DNA from: a virus
IMG/VR virus record: IMGVR_UViG_3300017719_005669
Location: 1 to 26,067 of that record
DNA: 26,067 bases
Strand: one strand, 5' to 3'
The translations under genes were made by a program, and so were the position numbers. This document shows positions 1 to 9,200 of this stretch, piece by piece. The notes below the pieces were generated by a model. That model was not told the DNA's origin, did no database searches, and worked only from the letters and a program-made list of their open reading frames with translations. Numbering within the stretch: position 1 is the stretch's first letter; each line of letters starts with the position of its first letter.

Positions 1-6
1 GATTAG

Positions 7-1797
7 TTGTCGGCAGGTGGCAGCGGAACAGCAATTACTGCTGCGGCAACTGATCCTGAAGGCGATGCGATCACTTGGTCGTTAGAAGAAGTATCGTCTG
101 GACCGTCCGGAGACTCAAAAATTGTTGTCGGTGCACAAGGTGATAGTAACTTTGCGGGTGCGGTTTATCTTTACGATTTAGACGGATCTAATGAAATAAA
201 AATTGTTCCGCCTAATACAATAGAACAGGATAGAGTTGGATTTGATGTTGCTGTAGCAAACCAGAAGATATACATTTCTGCAGTGTTGGAGGATAATGAA
301 TCATTAAACCCAGAAGGGCAACATGGATCTGTCTGGATATATGATCTTGATGGATCGAATGGTCAAATCTTGCGAGCGGATACAGATGAACATATGTTGA
401 ACTTTGGTCGAAGTGTATCTGCGGCAGGGGGCAAGCTTGCTGTATATGCGGACGGTACAGATAATAGCGGAAAATTGTTTATCTATGATGCAGACGGATC
501 AAATGAAATTCAAGTCACTGAACTGCAATCTGGAAATGGTTATGCTTATGACATGATCATGGACGATTCGAAGATTGTTGTTGGCAACAGCAATACCCTC
601 CCAGTTCAAGTTTTCAACCATGACGGAACTGAAGCGTTCAAACTAACTCCAAGCGGATCTCCAAATGGTTACGGGAGTCGCGTAGCAATGGGTTCTGATA
701 AAATTGCTGTCGCATATGAAAACGGTGCTTATGTTTTCAATTCGGATGGAACAAACGAACAGATTATTAGTGGGTTATCTAACCTTCCGGAGTTGGCAAT
801 TGGTAGTGGAAAATTGGTAATGGTAAATACTGTGGTAGATACGGTATATGTATATGACATAGAGTCTCTAACATTAGAGGCATCATTCTCTTCTTCGTTC
901 ACTAATTATCAATTTGGATTTAGAGTTTCTGTTGCAGATAATAAAATTTATGTAACGAATCTTAATCCTACTGGAGTCGGAACTCTAGAGGTGTATGACT
1001 TAGATGGTTCAAACGGTTACATAATCAATTCTAATGTTTCAGGAGATTATTATGGATACAGTGTGGATGTTAGTGATGGCGCTGCACAATCTGCACTCAA
1101 CGGCGTCACAGTAACACAGTCTGATAACGTGTTTACAGTAACGCCAGGAAGCGAAGCGACTTCGTTCTCAATGAGATTTACTGCGACTGATGCGAATGGT
1201 AATGCTACGACGACGACTTCTGCCTTTACGGTTGAAGACGCGCCAGAACCTCAAATGGGTGATTTGTTCATTGGATCTGATGGGAACTCCACTGGAGATT
1301 TCAATCACGCATCAGAAGTTGATGCTTGGACTAAAACCAGCAACACGAATTGGTTAGCGCACAGATCAGGTGAAGGTGGACACATGGAAATGGGATGGGG
1401 TACAAATAACCAAGTCGGTGGATATATCGAGTTGGATGTAGTCCCTAATACCGAATATACCATTTCGTTCTCTGGAACTGCTACTTCTGGTGCGCCTGTA
1501 GGTCATGCAAATTATCGTGATGCATATGTTAATGTTCGTGTTGTAGACTCTGAACCAGTTGGAACAAATGCAGCTGCATTGATTCTACAGACAACACCAT
1601 CTACTACTGGTGGATCATATCCGAGTGGAGCATCCGGAGATAACGGATACCAGTCTCAAGGGTCCAAGTCTGGTTATCAAACATTAACCGGAACAATAAC
1701 TCCACATGGTAGTAAATTGACGATACAACTATTGAATGTGGATAAAGTTGTTCAGTACTTTGACGATTTCTCAGTAACAGGGTTAATCCCAGTATAA
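7..1797 (+). CDS. Structural or adhesin-like protein with 7-repeat beta-propeller nested in an Ig-like domain
   Basis: The 596-codon frame encodes a probable secreted or virion surface protein; no enzyme motif is visible. Residues about 6-35 look like the first half of an Ig/cadherin-like domain (motif TDPEGDAITWSL). Residues about 36-358 hold seven repeats, each starting K[IL]xV or K[IL]Y[IV] and most containing YDxDGSN. This matches the FG-GAP-like propeller pattern and a seven-bladed fold. Residues about 359-413 look like the second half of the Ig-like domain (VTVTQSDNVFTVTPG, FTATDANG). Residues about 417-596 form an aromatic- and Gly-rich beta domain reminiscent of a carbohydrate-binding jelly roll. 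The only candidate start is TTG at 7, directly after an in-frame TAG at 4-6. No ribosome site can be seen because the window begins there, so the N-terminus is uncertain and the protein may be truncated or interrupted. A receptor-binding role is inferred from the domains and from the neighbouring fiber genes. Confidence 0.72.
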   Translation: MSAGGSGTAITAAATDPEGDAITWSLEEVSSGPSGDSKIVVGAQGDSNFAGAVYLYDLDGSNEIKIVPPNTIEQDRVGFDVAVANQKIYISAVLEDNESLNPEGQHGSVWIYDLDGSNGQILRADTDEHMLNFGRSVSAAGGKLAVYADGTDNSGKLFIYDADGSNEIQVTELQSGNGYAYDMIMDDSKIVVGNSNTLPVQVFNHDGTEAFKLTPSGSPNGYGSRVAMGSDKIAVAYENGAYVFNSDGTNEQIISGLSNLPELAIGSGKLVMVNTVVDTVYVYDIESLTLEASFSSSFTNYQFGFRVSVADNKIYVTNLNPTGVGTLEVYDLDGSNGYIINSNVSGDYYGYSVDVSDGAAQSALNGVTVTQSDNVFTVTPGSEATSFSMRFTATDANGNATTTTSAFTVEDAPEPQMGDLFIGSDGNSTGDFNHASEVDAWTKTSNTNWLAHRSGEGGHMEMGWGTNNQVGGYIELDVVPNTEYTISFSGTATSGAPVGHANYRDAYVNVRVVDSEPVGTNAAALILQTTPSTTGGSYPSGASGDNGYQSQGSKSGYQTLTGTITPHGSKLTIQLLNVDKVVQYFDDFSVTGLIPV

Positions 1798-1809
1798 CAA
1801 CAAAAAAAT

Positions 1810-1817
1810 TATAAATA
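1810..1817 (+). promoter_or_regulatory. T4-type late promoter (TATAAATA)
   Basis: This is an exact match to the T4 late-promoter -10 consensus TATAAATA. It lies in the 45-base gap before the gene at 1843 and upstream of its ribosome site AAGGAG (1830-1835). In T4 such sites are read by RNA polymerase carrying the phage sigma factor gp55 with gp33 and the sliding clamp. Two further exact copies in the window, also just upstream of structural genes, support the call. Confidence 0.8.
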
Positions 1818-1842
1818 AACAAAACCTTTAAGGAGACAGAAA

Positions 1843-3135
1843 ATGTCACAAGTATCTTTAACTCCAATCCCAGTTGACGGCGGAACTATTGTTGACCTGT
1901 CGACTGCTGGATATTGTCAAATGGGCAATGGTCAATATTTTGTTGTTTATGCCCAAATTAATCCGAATCACGTGTTTGGTTGCCTTTACACTGTAACTGG
2001 AGAGGGAACAAGTTCTCCTTCTATTACAATTCAAAAGACGCAATCTATCGCAGGTATCGCACCATCAACAACGTCCGCAAGCCAACTTTCGTTTAGAGTT
2101 GCAAAACTAAATGACGACACGGTCGCAATTTTGGTTCAAGGAGGGACTTCTGCTAATGTGTACCCGATCCGAATTGATGCTGATGATGACAATAATATGT
2201 ATCAGGTAGATGATGAATACACTGTTAGTTCGATTGCAAGTCCGGCGTACATGACTATGATGTTTGAACAAGTTGCCGAGAACAAAGTTGCTTTCGGTTG
2301 GACAGAATTCAGCCCGACGGGCGACTCATACATGTATTGTCGACTTGATAAATTATCATTCAATACAAGTAATGATACTATGTCACGCATACAGATGAGT
2401 CTTCCTGGTTCAGGAAAGTTCATGGAAACCCAGGATCGCCCTTACGGATGGATAGGTTTGAAAGAAGTTAAAACTTCGCCAGGGACTTTCTACATAACAT
2501 ATTACTTGAACTATAGTTCGTCTATTTCTCAAAGCAATGGGTATATGATTTTCCGTAGCGATTTTTCTGGGGGTCAAGTATACGATGTGATGGCAAGAAC
2601 CGGTGGAAATCCACAGGATGGTGACCTAGGCGATCTCATGAATTCGCTGCCTATTGCATACTCGACAAGCGATTGGTATATGGTCGGTGAAGGAGTTGGA
2701 TATGTACATGGTGGATCTAGTAGCAATTCTGTACAGGATGAACGAAGTTTCGCCAGCGATATCGTGCGCGATTATAGATTAGATTCGAGTTATCTGGAAT
2801 GGCATCAGCTTGGTAACGACGATGAAAAGACAATGATTTATATTCATGCGAATCATGGAACTAGCAGTGGCACCGATCAGTGGTCTGATAATTCTGTTAA
2901 GCATCCATACACTTACAAACTTCGAGTACTGAAACCAGGAACTGGTACCACGTTAATCTGCTCTCCATCTACTTCTAACGCTATAACATTCTCTACAGGA
3001 TCAAGCGTAACGCCAATGACAACACAACCTGAGTCTTTTTATAAGATTAGCGAATCACTGATTGGCATGGTTGGTATAAAGAATAGAACTAGTAGTGCAT
3101 CTCACGAAATCGTAATGTGCTACCTTAAATTCTAA
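1843..3135 (+). CDS. Unrecognised beta-rich phage structural protein
   Basis: This 430-residue protein is not recognised by a family name. It has no signal peptide or membrane segment and is dominated by short beta-strand-like stretches separated by Gly/Ser/Asn/Asp turns. Several segments have the pattern 'K-x-N/D-D-x-V-A' (for example RVAKLNDDTVAILVQ near residue 90 and QVAENKVAFGWTEF near 145). These resemble successive propeller blades and echo the KIAV/KIYV blades of the upstream gene, but the match is loose. The ATG at 1843 is well supported by AAGGAG at 1830-1835 with a 7-base spacer, and an exact late promoter lies at 1810-1817. A strong intrinsic terminator follows the stop codon, so the gene may be transcribed on its own in late infection. 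A virion surface or receptor-interaction role is inferred from position only. Confidence 0.8.
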   Translation: MSQVSLTPIPVDGGTIVDLSTAGYCQMGNGQYFVVYAQINPNHVFGCLYTVTGEGTSSPSITIQKTQSIAGIAPSTTSASQLSFRVAKLNDDTVAILVQGGTSANVYPIRIDADDDNNMYQVDDEYTVSSIASPAYMTMMFEQVAENKVAFGWTEFSPTGDSYMYCRLDKLSFNTSNDTMSRIQMSLPGSGKFMETQDRPYGWIGLKEVKTSPGTFYITYYLNYSSSISQSNGYMIFRSDFSGGQVYDVMARTGGNPQDGDLGDLMNSLPIAYSTSDWYMVGEGVGYVHGGSSSNSVQDERSFASDIVRDYRLDSSYLEWHQLGNDDEKTMIYIHANHGTSSGTDQWSDNSVKHPYTYKLRVLKPGTGTTLICSPSTSNAITFSTGSSVTPMTTQPESFYKISESLIGMVGIKNRTSSASHEIVMCYLKF

Positions 3136-3156
3136 ATCAGTATCATTAAAGATATG

Positions 3157-3183
3157 AAAGGGGACTTCGGTCCCTTTTTTTTT
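3157..3183 (+). terminator. Rho-independent terminator with UUCG tetraloop
   Basis: The arm AAAGGGGAC (3157-3165) pairs with GTCCCTTTT (3170-3178) around a TTCG loop (3166-3169), and the T run extends to 3183. The nine-pair stem contains one G-U pair and is capped by the very stable cUUCGg tetraloop typical of T4-family terminators. It lies 21 bases after the stop of the 1843-3135 gene and before the next late promoter, so it separates two transcription units. Confidence 0.93.
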
Positions 3184-3195
3184 ATTTCAATATCT

Positions 3196-3203
3196 TATAA
3201 ATA
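3196..3203 (+). promoter_or_regulatory. T4-type late promoter (TATAAATA)
   Basis: This is an exact match to the T4 late-promoter consensus. It lies 13 bases past the T run of the terminator and 35 bases before the ATG of the giant fiber gene. The terminator-promoter pair indicates that the giant fiber begins a new late transcript. Confidence 0.83.
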
Positions 3204-3238
3204 GATCTTGTATAATTACTCGCCAGGATCAGTTTAAG

Positions 3239-6200
3239 ATGACAGACGTAAAAATATCGCAACTACAGGAATTGAATCAGGTTGGTGATAAAGACACCCT
3301 GATTGTTAACGACGCAAGTGACGGTGGCAGAACCAAGAAAGTAAGAAAAGAAAATCTATTCGCTGACACTGTTAAGAATGTCACCGATGATGGTAATGAC
3401 GCAGTTGTAAATCAAGACCTGATTGTAAATAACGACATTGAGGTTGGCGGAGACGTTCGTGCGACAGGCGAACTCAGTTTCGGTAAGTTACGTGATCACG
3501 TCACACAAGTTACAGTAAACGGCATTGTAGATAATGCTGACGATTTTCTAGCACTCGACTCTACGATTCCTACCTCTGGTGCGATCCGAGGTTATGTTGT
3601 TGACACCATGGCGGAGATGGGTGTTGGCGCACTTAACGATAAGATCGAAGGTCTGCGGTACGATATCTATTCAAAAGACTCTGCGTTCATCGAGGACGTA
3701 ATTACCACGGCGAACCTTCCTCTCGTAGGAAGAATGGACATTGACAGTGACAACCTCGCTACACTGGAAGGCGAGTTTGATCAATTTAAGATTGATGTTA
3801 ACAGAGATATTGGCAACAACAATTCAACGTTGAGCAATTTAAATTCTCGTATGGGAACTGCCGAGTCTGGCATTAGGACTCTTACTAATACAGTTGCTTC
3901 TCTTGACACTGATCTGTCATCTAGAATTGATCTTACAAATATCAATCTCGGATTGCTTACTAATCGTGTTTCAACCAACGAGTCAGCAATTCTTTCCCTA
4001 GACTCTGCGCTACAAATAGAAATAGAAGCAAGACAACAGGGCGACGCCAACCTTGATTCTGATTTGACAGCAGAAACCAATGCCAGAATAAATGCTCTTA
4101 GCGCACTTTCTGGTGACCTCGATTCTGAGAAGGGCGATCGTTTCGCAGCAATCAATGACCTTATTTCACGCCTCGATTCTGAAAAGGATGATCGTCTTGA
4201 TGCAATCGAAAGTGTGCTGGCACAACTGGATTCTGAAAAGGATGACCGTCTAGGTGCAATCGAAACTGTACTTGCACAACTGGATTCTGAGAAAGACGAC
4301 CGCCTCGATGCAATCGAAACTGTACTTGCACAACTGGACTCAGAAAAAGATGACCGTCTAGGTGCAATCGAAGATTTATTGTCAGAACTCGATTCAGAAA
4401 GACTCGACAGAATCAACTCAGTTGAAAATGTATCTTTAAACCTTGATTCAGAAGTCAGCGACCTTCTTACTAGATTAGACTCAGAACGTGCAGATAGAAT
4501 ACAATCAGACGCCGACCTTTTAGACCTAATCGACTCTGAACGTGGCGCAAGGATTTTAGGCGACGCTGCTATACAAAGCAACCTTGACTCAGAAGCGAGA
4601 GCACTTTCTCTCACTATCTCTAATCTCTCTTCTAAAGTTGATTCTGAAACATCGAATCGTCTTGACGCAATCGAAGACCTGCTCGATTTACTTGACTCCG
4701 AGCGATCAGATAGAATTATCGATAACCAGGGTATACAGACCGGACTTGATTCGGAAATCTCAGCACGTATCGATGCACTGTCAGAACTAACCAGTTCGCT
4801 TGATTCCGAAAGAACCTCGCGCCTTGCCGACGAACAATCGTTACGTCAAGATTTAACAGATCTAATTAATCAGGGCGACTCGGATACGCTCGCGAGCGCG
4901 AAGGCGCATGACACGCTACTCATTGGCGACGCGTCAATTGATGGGACTTCCGGTAACACTGTAGTAGAAAGAATTGACTCGGCAAGAGACTATGCTATAC
5001 AGCAAGCAGCGAATACTGTCGGCATCGAAAACTCTGATAGAATCGCAGCAGACTCTGATCTACGAGCACAGATTGACGCAGAAGAACTACGCGCCAAAGG
5101 TGAAGAGCATCGCATTGAGCAGAAAATTAATAACGTCATAACCAACACAGATCCTGCTGCCATAGACTCGTTGACTGAAATCGTCAACTACCTCAACGAA
5201 GTCGACAGCGATGTAAGGGATCTCGTTTCATCTAACACTTCTAGAGTATCTGACGAAGCTTCTGACCGTATAACAGGTGACTCGGCGCTTAGTGCTAAGA
5301 TTGATCAAGAAACCTTAGCGCGTAAAGCGGGAGACTCTGACTTACAAGATGCTGTAAATACAAGAATTGATCAAGAAATCTTAGCACGTAGAACAGGTGA
5401 CTCCGACTTACAAGATGCTGTAAATACAAGAATTGATCAAGAAATCTTAGCACGTAGAACAGGTGACTCCGACTTACAAAATGCTATAAATGCGGCAGAT
5501 TCTGATATCAATGCAAGAATAGATCAAGAAGTTTTAAATCGCCTCTCGGTCGGAGAAGATCTACAAGATAACATCGATTCTGCTAGATCAGAACTCATTA
5601 ATAGAATTGAGCAAGAGGAATCGCTCAGGGCGGTAGGAGACTCTGCTACGCTTTCTGCTGCTCAACTATACACTCGTCAACGCGATGCATTAATGATCGG
5701 TGACGCGACTGTAGACGGTACAGCAGGAAACACAATTACCTCACGTATTGCTACAGCAAAACAAGAAGCAAACACATATACTGATAACGAAATTATTGGA
5801 CTGAAATCAGGAGAGGTCACATCTCTGACCTCAAGAATGGACTCGGCAGAGAGCAGACTGGATGACGCCGAAACAGCACTCGACTCGGCGACTGCTCGCT
5901 TAACAAATATTAACAAGACCCTCAGCGATCTGATTGACTCTGAATCTCAACGAGCAATCGGAGTCGAAGGGAATCTTCAAAGTCAGATTGATTCAGGTCT
6001 AGGTCGTACACTGAACTTAGAATCAGACTTGACCAGCATGATAGACTCGGAAACGCAACGAGCAATTGGAGTCGAAGGGAATCTTCAAAGTCAGATTGAT
6101 TCGGCAACACTGCGACTAACCAACATTAATCAAACTCTTGACGGTCTTATTGATTCAGAAATGAACCGTGCCCTTGATGTCGAATCAGAATTGAGAGGAC

Positions 6201-9200
6201 TTATTGATTCTGAGTTGAGTCGCGCGATTGACGCAGAGCGTTTCTTACGAGACCTTATCGATTCAAGTCTATCGCTTTCTATCAACGCTGACTCAGATAT
6301 CCGCCTCGACATTGATGCGAACACAGCAGCGATTGACTCGGAGATAACCCGAGCGATTCGTGTTGATGGCGAATTACAAGGTCTGATTGACTCTGCAACG
6401 CTACGATTGACTGGCATCAACGAGACTCTTAGTGACCTAATTGATTCTGAGATGAACCGTGCGTTAGCAGTAGAAGGATCTTTACAAAGTCAGATTGATT
6501 CAGGTCTAAGTCAAACATTGAATCTAGAGTCTGACCTCCTCAGTAGAATCGACTCTAATTCAACTTCTATCGCTGACGAGATCGCGCGAGCACTTGAAGC
6601 GGAAGGCGATCTACAAGATCTGATTGACTCGGAGTCCACAAGAGTCACTGACATCAACAAAGAATTGAGCGACCTAATTGATTCTGAGACTCAGCGAGCG
6701 ATTGATGTTGAAACAAGATTGCAAGATCAGATTGACTCAGGACTCGAACGTTCAGTCAACCTTGAATCAGACTTGCTAGGAAGAATTGACTCGAACGCAA
6801 CCTCTATCGCTGAAGAAATAGGCAGAGCGATTTTGGTAGAAGAAGGTTTGCAGGATGCGATTGACTCTGCGACTAGTCGCCTAACAAATATTAACCGTAC
6901 TCTGTCTGACCTCATTGATTCTGAGATGACTCGCGCGATGGGTGTCGAGTCAAGGTTACAGGGTCAGATTGATTCGGGTCTCGAGCGATCTGTGAATTTG
7001 GAGTCTGACCTCCTCAGTAGAATCGATTCCAACTCAACTTCTATCGCTGATGAGATTACTCGTGCGATTCTTGCCGAAGGTGATTTACAGAGCGGAATCG
7101 ATTCAGCAACATCGCGGTTGACTAATATCAACAAGAATCTCAGTGATCTGATCGACTCAGAAATGAATCGCGCATTGGATGTTGAGAAAGAATTACAAAG
7201 TCAGATTGATTCGGGTCTAAGTCGATCGATCAACCTTGAAGCAGACTTAACTAGCATGATTGATTCGAATGCAACAGACATTCGAGCGAACAGTGCATTG
7301 ATCAACCAGGAAATAGCACGCGCGATTCTTCGTGATTCTGAACTCAGCACTGCTATAACACAAGAAGCGGCAACAAGATATGGCGCTGACTCTGCACTAC
7401 AAATTAACATTGATGCTGTAAACCGCAGGGTTGATGGATTGTTAGACAGTGCTCCTGGTGATTTGGATACAATCTTAGAAATCATCGAAGCGTTCAGAGA
7501 TGCGGATAGTGATCTCAAAACGCTAATTCAAGATAACTCTTCAATATTATCAACCCTGAATACTGACGTCGGTATCCTACAAGGAGAGATGGACGACGCC
7601 GAAGATATTCTTGATGACCTTCAACCAAGAATGGATTCGGCAGAGAACCGTTTAGATTCTCTCGAAGGAAGAACCTCAGTCGGTGAGTCAGATGTTGCAG
7701 ATCTTCAGAACAGACTAGGATCTGGACTACTCGACACTGTTAACCAAGTAATTATTCCTTCTATCAACGAACTACACGGCGAGCACGATCTAGTTGAAGG
7801 TCGTGTAACAGCAGCAGAATCTGATATCGCAGCGAACTCATTGTACAATCTGACTGCCTTTGACTCAGTTATCTCAAGAATACAAATTACAGAAGGTCGA
7901 CTGGACTCAAACTCTGCAGTATTGGTTGATGTCCTTAGTGATATTGTTTCATTACAACTCACTGACTCTGCGTTAGACGCAAGGATCTTAGCGAACGACA
8001 GCGATATCGCGCTGCTTGATCTAAGAGTTGACGGTAATGACTCAGATATCGATACAATTAGAACAACCATACAGAATATAAAAGGCGGTAAGCAGGTTCT
8101 TCGTGAAACGAATCCTCTTACAGTCAGCGATGACACTATCACGTTACACCTCGCTGATGACACTAGTGTCAGCGTTACAGTTAACGATAACTTCTTAACT
8201 GGTATTTCACTAGATCCAACAACAGGTGTTCTGACTGGATTCCGAAGAGACGGTCAAACTGTTTCGACTGGGTTTGATAGCAGATATGTACACAATCAAA
8301 GCAGTCAAGCATTGCGTGCTGTCAATCCTATTACCGTTGACAACGATACAATTACGCTTCACTTGGCAGATGGAAATACTGCACAGGTAACTGTTGACGA
8401 TTCAGATGTTAACAACTTCGTCAACGGGTTGACGTTTAATTCGTCAGACGGTGTGCTAACAGCATCGCGCTCTGGATTACCTGATTTGAATGTGACACTT
8501 GATGGACGTTATCAACCAACGGGTAGTTATGTCACTACTAATAGCGCACAGGCGTTAGACCCAACTAACCCGATCACTGTGCTTAACGACACCATCACTC
8601 TGAACCTAGCAGATGGAAATTCGGTAGCAGTAACTGTCAACGACAACTTCTTGACTGGTGTTGCATTTAATACAACAACAGGTTTCCTAACCGCAGTTCG
8701 AAATGATGCTGGATTAGTAACAGTTAGTTTGGATGGACGCTATGTTGAGAAGACTAGCACTCAGGCACTTGATCCAACAACACCATTAACGGTTGATGAC
8801 GACACGCTTACATTACATCGTGGCGACGGAAGTTCTGTCAGCGTTTCGGTTGCTGATAATCAGGAACTTGAGTGGGATAGTGCTACTGGTGAGTTGAGCA
8901 TTTCTAACGGAAACTCAGTAGACCTCGATGGGCGTTATGTTGAGCAAACCAGCGTTCAAGCATTGCCAACAGGTAGCGCGTTGTCGGTCAATGACGACAC
9001 GATTACTTTGACACGTGCAGATGGTACTGTTGAATCAGTAACGATCTCTGACGCAAACACTAACACTTATGTCACTGACCTTTCTATGGATTCTTCTCTA
9101 GGCGAGATATCTATTACACGAAACGACGGTGGCACTTTCCTACTTAACTTGGCAGATGTTTTAGTTAAGAGAAACAGTCCTCAGGCACTTGATCCTGACA

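Noticed and set aside
7-3135. Treating the first two genes as halves of one broken gene
   Set aside because: They are in different transcription units: a late promoter and a strong ribosome site precede the second, and its N-terminus is not a continuation of the lectin-like domain of the first.
3781-4614. Long minus-strand open frame (277 codons) opposite the fiber shaft
   Set aside because: It is the antisense shadow of the Asp-Ser-rich repeats, which read as Ser/Glu repeats on the other strand. It has no ribosome site and lies wholly inside a clear coding gene.
4118-7333. Regular direct repeats considered as a CRISPR array
   Set aside because: The units are contiguous coding repeats in one open frame with diverged copies and no unique spacers or leader.
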